From the NCBI RefSeq assembly GCF_042477335.2, contig NC_091256.1, forward strand, positions 25,572,501 to 25,636,500: DNA of 64,000 bases. The letters are read 5' to 3'. The stretch comes from Ovis canadensis. Lineage: Eukaryota; Chordata; Mammalia; Artiodactyla; Bovidae. Position 1 is the first letter of the stretch; each line of letters starts with the position of its first letter. Below the pieces are notes generated by a model. It was given only the letters and a program-made list of their open reading frames with translations. It searched no databases and was not told the origin of the DNA. The position numbers and the translations under genes are program-made. Of the stretch, positions 46,781 through 59,009 are shown in pieces.

Positions 46781-48082
46781 GATGCCCAAGAATGCTCAAA
46801 CTACCGCACAATTGCACTCATCTCACATGCTAGTAAAGTAATGCTCAAAATTCTCCAAGCCAGGCTTCAGCAATACGTGAACCGAGAACTTCCAAATGTG
46901 CAAGCTGGTTTTAGAAAAGGCAGAGGAACCAGAGATCAAACTGCCAACATCCGCTGGATCATGGAAAAAGCAAGAGAGTTCCAGAAAAACATCTATTCTG
47001 CTTTATTGACTATGCCAAAGCCTTTGACTGTGTGGGATCACAATCAACTGTGGAAAATTCTGAAAGAGATGGCAATACCAGACCACCTGACCTGCCTCTT
47101 GAGAAACCTGTATGCAGGTCAGGAAGCAACAGTTAGAACTGGGCATGGAACAACAGACTGGTTCCAAATAGGAAAAGGAGTACGTCAAGGCTGTATATTG
47201 TCACCCTGCTTATTTAACTTCTATGCAGAGTACATCATGAGAAACACTGGGCTGGAAGAAGCACAAGCTGGAATCAAGATTGCCGGGAGAAATATCAATA
47301 ACCTCAGATATGCAGATGACACCACCCTTATGGCAGAAAGTGAAGAGGAACTAAAAAGCCTCTTGATGAAAGTGAAAGAGGAGAGTGAAAAAGTTGGCTT
47401 AAAGCTCAACATTCAGAAAACGAATATCATGGCATCCAGTCCCATCACTTCATGGGAAATAGATGGGGAAACAGTGGAAATAGCGTCAGACTTTATTTTT
47501 TTTGGTTCCAAATCACTGCAGATGGTGACTGCAGCCATGAAATTAAAAGACGCTTACTCCTTGGAAGAAAAGTTAGGACCAACCTAGATGGCATATTGAA
47601 AAGCAGAGACATTACTTTGCCAACAAAAGTCCGTCTAGTCAAGGCTATGGTTTTCCCAGTGGTCATGTATGAATGTGAGAGTTGGACTGTGAAGAAAACT
47701 GAGCATCGAAGAATTGATGCTTTTGAACTGTGGTGTTGGAGAAGACTCTTGAGAGTCCCTCAGACTGCAAGGAGATCCAACCAGTCCATTCTAAAGGAGA
47801 TAAGCCCTGCTTTTTCTTTGGAAGGAATGATGCTAAAGCTGAAACTTCAGTACTTTGGCCACCTCATGAGAAGAGTTGACTCATTCTATGCTGGGAGGGA
47901 TTGGGGGCAGGAGGAAAAGGGGATGACAGAGGATGAGATGCCTGGATGCCATCACTGACTCGATGGACGTGAGTTTGAGTGAACTCCGGGAGATGGTGAT
48001 GGACAGGAATGCCTGGCGTGCTGCGATTCATGGCATCGCAAAGAGTCGGACATGACTGAGGGACTGAACTGAACTGAATTGA
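46781..48082 (+). mobile_element. BovB LINE with most of the reverse transcriptase region, frame-broken
   Basis: It starts in the RT N-terminal region (CCAAGAATGCTCAAACTACCGC) and ends at the BovB 3' tip (GACTGAACTGAACTG). The longest frame (46841-47587) shows QAGFRKGRGTRDQ, GVRQGCILSP and YADDTTLMAESEEEL, the RT palm motifs including the catalytic YADD. Around 46995-47036 a one-base loss and a one-base gain throw the motif-A aspartate region out of frame. A longer T-run near 47500 shifts the frame again, and the C-terminal part continues in a second frame to 47958. The N-terminal endonuclease is missing. This is a dead copy of an RTE-type LINE, a family known to have reached ruminants by horizontal transfer. 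Confidence 0.95.
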
Positions 48083-48183
48083 ATATATTTTATTGTTCCT
48101 AAGTTTATTAATATAAATTAACTGAATTGGTTATATTTTGATACAATTTTTAAATAGTTTAATTGTATACCAAGAAGTCATTA

Positions 48184-48310
48184 GTTAGTTAAGTCACTCA
48201 GTCGTGTCCGACTTTTTGCGACCCCATGGACTGTAGCCCACAAGGCTCCTCCATCCATGGGCTTCTCCAGGCAAGAATACTGGAATGGGTTGCCATTTCC
48301 TTCTCCAGGG
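48184..48310 (-). repeat. Bov-A type SINE (monomer) with 12-bp target duplication
   Basis: A single reverse Bov-A unit. AAGAAGTCATTA flanks it at 48172-48183 and 48311-48322. Confidence 0.9.
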
Positions 48311-48492
48311 AAGAAGTCATTAAACATTTTCAAATATAAGCATAAAAATTACTTAAACACATAATAAAATTTTTGAGTGCTGGTTTCCCAAAGTATTAGC
48401 AAAATGACCTGTTGATACAACAAAGCTGATTTTATTCCTACATCATAAATGAGTGTTTTCCTTTGTAATAGAGATTTAAGAATCCCAGGAAC

Positions 48493-48568
48493 TGGGGAGC
48501 CTGGTGGGCTGCCGTCTATGGGGTCGCACAGAGTCAGACACCAGTGAAGCAACTTAGCAGCAGCAGAG
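48493..48568 (+). repeat. Bov-A SINE 3' fragment
   Basis: GGGGAGCCTGGTGGGCTGCCG through GCAACTTAGCAGCAGCAG. Only the 3' end remains. Confidence 0.85.
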
Positions 48569-50685
48569 TAGAGAAGTTAAAGTTGAAATATTATTGAGAT
48601 TTTCCTATTTTGGTTAATTTTTATATATGATGGGTATCTTGGCATTTTGCTGAAGAAATCAAAAGCAGTCATCTAATTTTTTAATAAAAATTTAATAACA
48701 TTAAACAATGCTCGTTGTATACACAGAATGCTTTGAGCCGTTCTCAGGTGAAGATCTGTCTTCATTAAAAGAGCAGAATTTATAAGACATTAGTTGTACT
48801 TGTGTAGTTATCTTACAGAGTTACCTGAGAGTCTCAGCTTTCTGAGAGAAAATATAATATCTTGCTTGTCATAGTTCCAGCATTTTCCAGTCTTGGACAC
48901 ACTGTATGCTTAATAAATACAATAATAATACAGTAATAGCTCCCACCAGATGGCATTGTCTGTACTTCACACCATGTCATTTGCTTGTTTGCAGCCACAG
49001 ACAATTGAGACCAATAAGTCTCATAATTCTATTTGTTTAATATCATTTTCAATCAAACATATTTTCTATATTCATTATATTGCATGGGATGTACTATTCA
49101 GATGATCTTTTAGGAACAATTTGAATTAAGAACAAAAGTTTTTAAAATGAATTATTAAGCATTTTTATTGGTATTTGTATCATGTTATCTGCCATTTATA
49201 ATTCAAAGATGTTAAGAGATGCACATTTGGATCTCCTTGTGCTCTTCTTTTGGGAATGATAATTTATCCTGGGTAAATTTATCTATTCTGTACTATTTAT
49301 CTAAGAAAGTCATGGAATTATAGCCTTCTAGGAAAGATTATTGGCCATATAAATTTTCAAATCTTTGGCTCTGGAATTGTCCACTCAAAAATTGGTGTAA
49401 GTCAAAACTAAAACAAAAATTTCATGCTGCTTCTAATTCAATAGTACTTAAATGCTTATCTACATCTAGCTAAGGCAAATTAGTTCCCTCAATCCATGCA
49501 TGTGTTAAAAGGTTATTTTATAAAAAGTGTATGACTTTCATAGATACAGAAAATAAATGTGTACAATATTTTTATTTAACTCACTGATTAATAGGGAACT
49601 AGTTAGAAGTTATACTGTTTCAAAGAAGAATTCAATCAGGGATACAGACGTGAATTTACAAATAGATGTGTAGCTAGTTTATTCCATGGTAGAGAGGATA
49701 ATTAATTGTCTCTCTATCTTACAAAAGCTATTTGCATGTCTATGAACAAGAGTCATTTGCATTGCTGTCAGTTATCTAAAACTTGCAGAGTTGTAAATAG
49801 TTCAAAGGCGATGGAAAGTTCAGAATCCTCCTAGAATAAAATAACCCTGAAAGGTGTGTTTGGACCCTGCCACATTTTTCACTGAAGACATCCACTGTAT
49901 TTAAAAGTTATTTGCATTTGGTTCCTACACTTTCCTCCTACTCACTTGGCAATCTTAAAAATCTAAACGTGAGATTCTTGACTGCAAAGAAGTCTGCATG
50001 GTTAGATTTGGCCTAACTGTTTATATAGGTGCAGCATGGATGTTAATTTTCCAGAGACCTTGAATTTACTTGTGATACTAGAAGTGTGCAATACCGAGCA
50101 ATCGTTAAGACCGCAAATTGAATTTCTGTCTGAAATTTTTAAATACATTTTGGATTGGACTTTTAAAAGCTTTTACTGTTTGTTATCGCAATAATAGGAC
50201 ACCCAAGTCCAAGAGAGTTTCTCTAAGAGATTTCACCTCTCTTTCCCAGCCTGGCATGAAGAAACGTTCCTCACCCCTGATAAACTTTGGAAACCAAGTA
50301 TTAGGCTAATTTTCTTGGAATAGCTTTGTGAGAATTGGTTCCATAAGTATAGCCACCATTTGTTTCTTAAATAAGAAACCTTATTATACTACACACATGA
50401 CGCTTCAATGAGACTTCTGTTATATAATTGATTTGCTGAACTAAATCCTGGTTAGAAAGAGGGCAGGTTTTTATTGACCTAAGCAAATAAATATATTGCT
50501 GTGAAAAATTAAGAAACAGAAAGATTCTAAATTCTGAAAGTTCAATGAGAATCAGATGTCATTTTTAAAGTTTCAAAAGTATACTCTACTGTAAAAGTAT
50601 AGATTATGATATTGGTATGGATTAGATTGTTCAAAAAACAGACTTTCTTCTGTATCCAGAGGGTTGAGCATTAAATAAAAAACAA
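48569..50685. other. Repeat-free intron 2 segment with POU octamer cluster
   Basis: 2.1 kb without recognised repeats. It contains three perfect ATTTGCAT octamers at 49730-49737, 49755-49762 and 49910-49917. The 63-codon frame at 50118-50309 shows nothing familiar. Confidence 0.5.
49730..49917 (+). promoter_or_regulatory. Candidate POU-factor enhancer (three octamers)
   Basis: Three identical ATTTGCAT octamers in 188 bases, all on the + strand. GCTGTCAG (TALE-type TGACAG in reverse) and TTATCT (GATA-type) follow the second one. Octamers bind POU-domain factors, several of which act in neural cells where BRINP3 is expressed. Function is inferred. Confidence 0.35.
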
Positions 50686-50963
50686 ATTGTTGTTCAGTTG
50701 CTAAGTCATGTCCGACTCTGCAATCCCATGAACTTTAGCATGCTAGGTTGCCCTGTCCTTCACTATCTCCTGGAGTTTGCTCAGATTCCTGTCCATTGGG
50801 TCAGTGAATCTATCTAACCATCTCATCCCCTGTTGCTCCAATCTCCTTTTGCCTTCAATCTTTCCAAACATCACAGTCTTTTCCATTGAGTATTCAAGGT
50901 TAATTTCCTTTAGGATGGACTGGTTGAATCTCCTCGTAGCCCAACGGACTCTCAAGAGCCTTC
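50686..50963 (-). mobile_element. BovB LINE 3' end, diverged
   Basis: Reverse BovB from TTGTTCAGTTGCTAAGTCATGTCCG to CCAACGGACTCTCAAGAGCC, with an internal deletion near 50890. Confidence 0.88.
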
Positions 50964-51070
50964 TTTTGTGCCTGACTCTTTGCAACCCATGGAGGTAGCC
51001 TGCTAGACTCCTCTGTTCATGGAATTCTCCAGGTAAGAATACTGGAGTGGGTTGCTATTTCCTACTCTAC
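50964..51070 (-). repeat. Bov-A type SINE fragment
   Basis: GCCTGACTCTTTGCAACCC... to GGAGTGGGTTGCTATTTCC. It abuts the BovB fragment. Confidence 0.8.
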
Positions 51071-51959
51071 TCAACAAAAGAAGTGTTCTAAAAATTCTGA
51101 CATGGTCCACTGATAAGACCTGAAATTTGTCTAAGTGATGCCTATTTAGAACCCTTTCCAAATACTTAAAGTGTCAAATGGTTTTTCTAGGCTTGAGGTG
51201 TTACAAACCAAGGCTAGTAAAATTTGCTTTCCAAGTTTTGCCCTTCCTTATGCTTCTTTATATTCTGGGATTTGACACTTTCCTTTAAGACAAGTCTCAG
51301 GGCTTCAGGATGTTAAAGCTAATTACATTGCTATAAATGCATTCATCTTTCTATATTTAATGAATCAATAGATGATATGTATCTCAATGATTTTTCAGTT
51401 TCAGTGTATAGTATCTGAATCATTACACCCACAGGGACAAAAAGCTCTTTAGGACACCCAATAAGTCCCACCAGTGTATCATGTCAAAGAAATAATCAAC
51501 ACACACACAGAGCCAAGAACTACTACTTTAGGACAAAACCAAGTTTTTCCTTGAAAAACAAAAGCACAGACAAAATTATATTTCTTTGCTCCTAGGGTGG
51601 TCTGCACTTCTCATATGAGTTATAGCTCTTAACCAAAATAGCTTCTGTTTCATGGAAATCTGGAATGTGGATAATTGAGAATTTTTTTGTCATTTACAAA
51701 CATTTGAACAGACTAGCAAAGCACATGACTACACATAATTCTGCTTCTTAGAGTACACGTATCCTGTTTTTTTTTGCTTTTCATAAAGTGGCTAGAATTA
51801 ACATTTCCATTAACATGACCGAAAGATATAGCCTGCTGTAGTAAATATAATGAGCACAAGTAGATAACAAAGCAATTACAAGAATGATGTCTAGCTACTC
51901 ACTAGAAAATTGGAGGACAAAAGACAATGGAATGTGGTAGATAGACAGATAGGATTAAT
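51071..51959. other. Intron 2 sequence, nothing recognised
   Basis: No repeat family or gene identified. Confidence 0.5.
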
Positions 51960-52770
51960 GGTTTCAGACTGTGACCTTTGCTGTAAGAGAAAGAAACAGC
52001 AAGAACTAAGGGAAGACAGCTGCAGAGGGAGGTAGTAGCAATGATAATAAGTAATAGTGGTAACGTGACATTTGAGCTGCAATCTGAAAAGTGAGCATGC
52101 GCCATACACAGGTTGCAAGGAGAAAGAATATCCCAGGTAGAAGAAATTGCAGTCAGCCATTAGAGAAAAGACTTGAAGACTTTGGAAGACTAGGTATGTG
52201 ATGTTAGATGAGGTTAGAGAAAGACCCAGAAGTTCAATTTTGGGGGTTTTGAATGTCTGGAGTTGAGATCAGGTGATTTTCTACATGCTAAGAGAAAGTG
52301 TTGATAGTTTATTGATTGTTGATATTTTAGCCAGAGGATAATGGTTGATTTGACTTCCTTTTTTAATTTTTATTTTTTTAGTTGACATTTGACAGAGAGC
52401 TTCATTTTTTGTTGGAGTATAGTTGCTTTGCAATATTTTGTTTCTGCTGTACAGCAGTGAATCAGCTATACGTATACATATATCCCCTCCCTCTTGGACC
52501 TCCCATCCTCTCCCTTCATCCCACTCATCTAGGTGATCACAGAGTACTGACCTGCGCTCTCTGCGGTTTCCCACTGGCTCTCTGTTTTATACATGGTAGT
52601 GTATATGTATCAATCAGACTTCCTTTCTAAGAGATTATTTGACACCATGAAGATAGTGGACTAGAGAGCCAATATTAGTCAAAACAAGGATAGCAGCTGT
52701 GAGATTTACAGTCATATAACAAGGAATAGATGAAGACTTGGATCCAGGGTAGTGGAGAATACATGTAATT
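51960..52770 (-). mobile_element. Ancient L2 LINE remnant split by an L1 3' end
   Basis: ACGTGACATTTGAGCTGCAA, GAATATCCCAGGTAGAAGAAATTGC and TAGATGAGGTTAGAGAAAG keep L2 order (reverse). GATGAAGACTTGGATCCAGGG continues beyond the L1 at 52352-52622. Strongly diverged. Confidence 0.6.
52352..52622 (-). mobile_element. Old L1 3' end
   Basis: T-rich start, TTGGAGTATAGTTGCTTTGCAATATT, then CTGTACAGCAGTGAATCAGC and CGTATACATATATCCCCTCCC: reverse of an artiodactyl L1 3' UTR, inserted in the L2. Confidence 0.85.
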
Positions 52771-53362
52771 TTCTCCATTTCTTTAGTTATAATTTAAAAC
52801 CATATTCTTAATTTCTTACTCCATTAGAAGTGATCCTGTTAACAAAACAGCATTTTCTAAAATGTTTGTTAGTCTATATCTCTTTTAATGAATTTCATGT
52901 ATTTATTCATGTCTATAACTAAACGTGCCATGCTAAGTATGCGTTTATTAGAAAAAAATTAAAAACAAACATTATAAACTATGTTTGAAATTAACACAGA
53001 TCAGTCAACTTTTGCTCCTGTCCCAAATATTAAATATGACCATTATCTGTGAGTTGATAAGTTTCAACATCTGGAAGGTTAATGATAAATTAAGTCAGGT
53101 CTATTCTTAATTCTCATGGCAAATGGAGAATTTTCACAGACGGATTAAAGTAGACTTCGCTGAGAAGCAGGAAAATAGGTTCATGCCTCTATTAAGTCTT
53201 GTGTAGACAGAACCTTCAAGAATCATTTTAGGTCCACCTCTTACAACAGGCAGTAGAATTGCAAGCAAAAACAGATAGTTATGGTTACTAAAGTGGAAAG
53301 ATGGTCGTTGGGGGGGGGTAGATAAGTTCAGATGCTGGGAATAATATATAAACACTGCTATA

Positions 53363-53700
53363 TAAAAAATGTATCATCAACAAGGACCATAGCACAGGGA
53401 ACTATATTTAGTACTCTATAATGACCTATATGGAAAAAGAATCTGGCAAAGAATAGAGGCATGTGTATGCATAACTGAATCACGTTGAAACTGATACAAC
53501 ATTATATATACCTGAAACTAACAACAATATAAATACCTGAAACAATATATACTACAGTATAAATACCTGAAACTAATGCAACATTGTAACTCAACTATAC
53601 ACCAACATACAACTATATACCAACATCCAACATGTTAGAATACAACATTGTAAATAAACTATATGCCAACATAAAAGTTAAAAAAGATAAAAAGTGCTCC
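53363..53700 (+). mobile_element. Old L1 3' end with internal tandem expansion
   Basis: CATAGCACAGGGAACTATATTTAG... ACTGAATCACGTTGAAAC, then several near-copies of TACCTGAAAC... and ACATTGTAA... CTATA(C/T)(A/G)CCAACAT, ending in an A-rich tail. The repeated 3' segment (53510-53665) is longer than the usual single tail. Confidence 0.8.
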
Positions 53701-55442
53701 AAAGCTCCACTCTCTTTCATTGTAAAATTATAGTTTCAACTCTAATATTAATGACAGTTGTTATTAAGCAAAGATGAGTTTGTTAGGGAATAGCAGAGGA
53801 ATTCCAAACCATGGCACATCACATGTAAGTTCAAGGAGGGGAAAGGGAGGCTAGTTTTTATTAGGTCCTCAGAGGAAGTTGTTATGACCGAAAGTTCTTT
53901 GGGGGAGGAAGAAGACAGGGTTGTAGCAGTTTCACATTGGTTGTAAGTGATGAAGGGTTGCTGTCTCTGAGCAGTGAGGAGGTCTGTCTTCGGGTGACTG
54001 GGTAAGCTGAGACCAGGAGTACATGCGGGAAAACTGTTTTTCCCAGCTTCATTTTAAACCAGATTTCCATTATCCATTTTCACAGTTCTAAAACTCTCAT
54101 TGTGCCCTGGAAGATGGGAGTTTCTGATGGATAATTGGTCAAAGGACGACCAATTAAAATTGTTTTTCATCATTTTTGTCTGTGATATAGATTCTGAATA
54201 TCATCCATTTTGAATGACCCAGAAAAATGAGAAGTCTGTTTCGAATTCATAAATTGTCAGCTGCATGTTATAGTTCTTAAAGTATCTTATTTTGGAAATA
54301 AAAGAAGTGGCAGGTGGGCATTTCATTGTTTCCATTATGTAGAATTCCATGACTTTAATGTTTAAGATTTGTGATATCTGTACTTTTAACAGTGAAAACT
54401 CTGTTTACGGGAACAGAATTTGACTTCTGTGTGAACGAGAGCAGTAACAAAGTGTGGATAGAAGGGTTCTGTTTCATAGAAAACTACTGGGATTTACATA
54501 TTTGTTTTGATAATTTCCAGCACATCACTCTTTCCATTTGTGTGTGTATTTGTGTATGGATGAGTGTGCTTTGTTCCTATATTCTGCTATTCCGTTCAGT
54601 GTGTTCTTTTTAATGGCATTATTTACTTCATATTTTATACGAAAAATGAATGCCCATTAGATCTCATGGGTTTATGTGCAAATTATTTTCTGATTTTGTT
54701 CTTTTTCAATTCTTTCAGCAATGCAGATAAATGTTTGAATGACATTTCAGGAAAAAAGCAAATAAAATATAGATTATTATTAATATAGTTTGCATTAACT
54801 GACAGAAAAAATATAATTATGCAGTAGAAAATTCTTGAAGGATGCAGTGGATTATTTGCAAAGTTTATGGGCATGAATGCATTCATTTTCCCATGAGATG
54901 TTTTGTATTGAAAATGAAATACTAATCACTTTTAGCTTAATATTTTATTAAAATAGTTATTTTTAACTAAGAAGTGATAAAATTTAAAAATTAAAGTTTC
55001 TATATGAAATATTATCATTTTTTCTGTTTTTCCCTTTGTTTTATTGAAATTGTGCAGTTTATTACAATAAGCTTGTGCTAGTCAGGTAATCAAAATAACA
55101 AACAATACATTTGAATTCATTCTGGACAAGGAAAATCACAATTATTAGTTGTGTGTGCTATTTCTGTAGTTATATAATTTTCAAAATTCCATGTATGTAT
55201 AATAATCCTTTATATAGACAGGCAACAAATCATTGCAGAAATATGACTTGTCACCAGTACTCAAAGTTAAAAAATATGATGATGCTTGAACAGTTGCTCT
55301 TAAAGTTTATTCCCATGAAAATACATGTCAGTTTTGTTCACATTTGTATGGACCTGGCTATTATCTTTTAAATTTGAATATAAATATTTGAGTGTGACCT
55401 ATATAACATGAAACATTAAATTCATTTGAAGATCAGTTAATC
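53701..55442. other. Intron 2 sequence; possible old repeat at 53760-54130
   Basis: 53760-54130 is G-richer (GGGAATAGCAGAGGAATTCC..., AGGAGGGGAAAGGGAGGC) and may be a diverged LTR-like repeat, which I cannot name. The rest is AT-rich without recognised elements. Confidence 0.35.
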
Positions 55443-55451
55443 AAGCAATAG

Positions 55452-55757
55452 TGAAAGTCACTCAGTCATGTCCGACTCTTTGCGACCCTGTGGACTATAC
55501 AGTCCGTGGAATTCTCCTGGCCAGAATACTGGAGGGGGTAGCCTTTCCCTTCTCCAGAGGATCTTTCCAACCCAAGGATCGAACCCAGGTCTCCATCATT
55601 GCAGGCAGATTCTTTACCAGCTGAGCCACAAGGGAAGCCCAAGAATATTGGAATGGGTAGCCTATATCTTCTCCAGCGGATCTTCCCTGACTCAAGAATC
55701 GAACCAGGGTCTCCTGCATTTCAGGTGGATTCTTTACCAACTGAGCTATCAGGGAAC
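55452..55757 (-). repeat. Bov-tA SINE, one and a half units, with target duplication
   Basis: A full reverse Bov-tA (to AGCCACAAGGGAAGCC, 55640) is followed by a second body end plus head (to GAGCTATCAGGGAA). AAGCAATAG flanks the pair at 55443-55451 and 55762-55770. Confidence 0.88.
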
Positions 55758-55770
55758 AATTAAGCAATAG

Positions 55771-56606
55771 CCCTGCTTATTTTATTATTTAGATAAAATA
55801 TTCATTAAAATTCAAGAAATATTTTATTTAAAAATAATAATGTTATGCGGATTCAGGAATACCATACTTTTAGACACGGCAATTCAAACTAGCATTCTAG
55901 ATAGAGAGATAATACACAATGTGTCATAAATTATCTCTTTTTTCTGAGATCTTTCAGTAACTAAGCATTATCCTATCAGACATATTACTTAGGCGTAAAT
56001 TTTCTGAGAAAAAAGAAAAAACCTGTAAGGTTATAATTTAAGCAGGACAAACAGATTTGAGTAATTTACAGCACCATTAATTTGACATAAATTATACAGT
56101 GGAGTTGAAGAGTTTCATTTTATGGATAGACTTCAATAGCAAGAACCACACCAATTGAACTTTTTGCTTTATAAAGCTAAATTATGGCTTTTTGTCAATA
56201 CTTCAGCATTCCATACCAAGAAGAAAATGTGGTATGCCACCACTGCTTTTGTATCTGATGATCTTTCAATGTTGCTGAGAATTGGAAATTATCCCTTATG
56301 ATGGATGAAATTGCAACATTTAGATATGAGCACATATAGTACTGAACTGCATTTTAATTATACAACTTAGCTGTGAGGTTCTGACCTATTCCCTATACCT
56401 GCTAGTCCTTGTTTCCCACCAGCTTGGAACCTTTTGATTTGTGTCCTCTGAAATAGGCATAATGAGTCCCTTGTATACATCTGAGCTCAGTGGAAAGAAA
56501 TGTGGATGGCGGCTGTAACCCTGCATTGCAGGACTGAGCCTTCCCTCTGCTGTATTTTTCTAGGGCAACTTGAACTCCATAGACTCAGTTCTGATAGCTG
56601 GGATTC
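55771..56606. other. Intron 2 sequence, nothing recognised
   Basis: No gene or repeat identified. Confidence 0.5.
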
Positions 56607-56618
56607 TGTCTTGTTTCT

Positions 56619-57274
56619 TTTCTTTTTTAATTTAAATTTTATTTTTTAACTTTGCAATACTGTATTAGTTTTGCCATATATTGACGTGAATCCACCGCAG
56701 GTGTACATGAGTTCCCAACCCTGAACCCCCCTCCCACCACCCTCCCCATGTCATCTCTCTGGGTCATCCCAGTGCACCAGCCCCAAGCATCCTGTATCCT
56801 GTATCGAATCTAGACTAGCAATTTGTTTCTTACATGATAGTATACATGTTTCAATGCCATTCTCCCAAATCATCCCACCCTTTCCCTCTCCCACAGAGTC
56901 CAAAAGTCTGTTCTTTACATCTGTGTCTCTTGCTGTCCTACATACAGGGTTATCATTACCATCTTTCTAAATTTCATATATATGTGTTAGTATACTGTAT
57001 TGGTGTTTTTCTTTCTGGCTTACTTCACTCTGTATAATCGGCTCCAGTTTCATCCACCTCATTAGAACTGATTCAAATATATTCTTTTGAATGGCTGAGT
57101 AATACTCCATTGTGTATATGTACCACAGCTTTCTTATCCATTCATCAGCTGATGGACATCTAGGTTGCTTCCATGTCCTGGCTATTATAAACAGTGCTGT
57201 GATGAACATTGGGGTACACGTGTCTCTTTCAATTCTGGTTTCCTCGGTGTGTATGCCCAACAGTGAGATTGCTG
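56619..57274 (-). mobile_element. Young 5'-truncated L1 insertion
   Basis: TGTCTTGTTTCT is duplicated at 56607-56618 and 57275-57286. Poly-T and 3' UTR are at the left. The last 97 codons of ORF2 (57260 down to 56967) are open and nearly identical to the L1 at 36.4-37.4 kb, so both come from the same young family. It is too short to encode any enzymatic domain. Confidence 0.95.
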
Positions 57275-57390
57275 TGTCTTGTTTCTAAGAATGAATTATA
57301 ACCTTTACTGCTGTAGTGGTTCTTAGCTTACTTCAGTGGTTTCTTGTTTTAGTAACTGCATTGATATCCACACACCACACTGACCCCCTC

Positions 57391-57481
57391 ACTTTTAAAT
57401 CCTACTGCTGGGAAAGTGGCAAACAAGGACCCTCTCTCTGATTTTTAAATCCTACCACTGGCAAAGTGGCAAATGAGGACC
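57391..57481 (+). repeat. Tandem duplication, 50-base period, two copies
   Basis: TTTTAAATCCTAC...GGCAAA...GAGGACC-type units start at 57393 and 57443 and differ at several positions. Confidence 0.85.
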
Positions 57482-57844
57482 AAAACTGACTTCAGGTATT
57501 TAAAAATATTTTCTTTCTGTGATTCACCTAACCTCTGATAAAAGTCAAATTTGAAGTAAACTTCTGTATTTGGTGATCAATTTTTACAAGGGCAAGCAGG
57601 AGATGTCAGGTTAAAGTGAAGTCAAGTTTTATTGGAAATGTCTTTAAACCTTCCCAACTATAGGAAAGTACCTGTAGACAGGAAAGATCTAGAATCATAT
57701 GTGAACAGCTATGTTGCAGTTATGTTCATTAAGCATATCCTTAAAGTTATGAAAATATACTGCTAAATAGCCTTTTTAAGAAAAGGTAGACATAACTAAA
57801 ATTGATCATCAAAATTTTAGTTATTATTTAAATCTGGGCTGTAA

Positions 57845-58040
57845 TCAGTCGCTCAGTCGTGTCCAACTCTGTGATCCCAAGGACTGCAGCCCACCAGGCT
57901 CTGTCCTTGGGGATTCTCCAGGCAAGAATACTGGAATGGGTTGTTATTCCTTTTGCCAGAAGATCTTCTCAACCAAGGGATTGAACCTGGGTCTCCTGCA
58001 TTGCAGGTAGATTCTTTGCCAACTGAGCCACGAGGGAAGC
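57845..58040 (-). repeat. Bov-tA SINE
   Basis: Full reverse copy ending at CTGAGCCACGAGGGAAGC. Confidence 0.92.
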
Positions 58041-58136
58041 TAACATATTTAGTACAAATTAAAACAGTGCAAATTGATTTACAGTATAAAGTAAGTCCCT
58101 GTCCTAGTTTTGAACCTCAGTACCCTGGTCCTTGGT

Positions 58137-58348
58137 GGCTTCCCTGGTGGCTCAGATGGTAAAGCGTCTGCCTGCAACGCGGGAAACCCAAGTTCGATCC
58201 CCGGGTCGGGAAGGTCCCCTGGAGAAGTAAATGGCAACCCCTTCCAGTATTCTTGCCTGGAAAATTCCATGGACAGAGGAGCCTGGTGGGCTACAGTCCA
58301 TGGGGTTGCAAAGAGTCAGACACAACTGAGCGACTTTACTTTCTTTCA
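58137..58348 (+). repeat. Bov-tA SINE, well preserved
   Basis: GGCTTCCCTGGTGGCTCAG to GACACAACTGAGCGAC, with B-box AGTTCGATCCC. ACCCTGGT lies on both sides, a likely short target duplication. Confidence 0.93.
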
Positions 58349-59009
58349 CCCTGGTTCTCAAGTTTTCATCAGAGGCAACCATAGTTTCAGTTTATATAAG
58401 CCTGCCATTTGTTTCAGTGGTTGCATGGTTTCCATTACATGTAAAAACACAGCTGATTGAACCACTCCTCTGATGTTGGCATTCAAATTCTTTGTAGTCT
58501 ATATTGATATGAAATACATCTTTGCAAAATATTTTTGTTCTATATATCTGTAAAATAAATGCTTATATATGGCATTATTGGTGAAAAGTTACATACCTTT
58601 AAAATTTTTAAATGGCTTTCAGTGACTTCATCTGTTAAAGTGATACCTTGGTATTTAAATGCGTTTGTCTTTATTATGAGTAAGCTTACAAATCTTGTAT
58701 TTTCTTTGGCTAAAAAAGATAGTTTCATGACTTCTCACTCTTTTTACTACCTTTGAGCAACTTCCATGTTTAAAAAAGGGAAAGTGATGTTATGAAACTG
58801 AAGGTGATGTTTCAAAAAAAGGATAAACTCATAGATTAATATATAAGCTAAGAATGTAAAAAGAAGTATTTTAATGAAAATGCCTAGAGAGAAAAATAGA
58901 TTTGGTGTTTTATCTGCTCACTCTTGACACAATCTACTGTCTTTAATTCAAAAGTGGTCATCTAATTACCAAATCCAAGGTCGTCTTCTCAATTTTGTGA
59001 TGGTGTGGG

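Noticed and set aside
46841..47587. Reverse-transcriptase-like 248-codon frame as a host gene or retroviral pol
   Set aside because: The motifs and 3' tip are those of BovB, a non-LTR LINE. The frame has indels, and no LTR or other retroviral gene is nearby.
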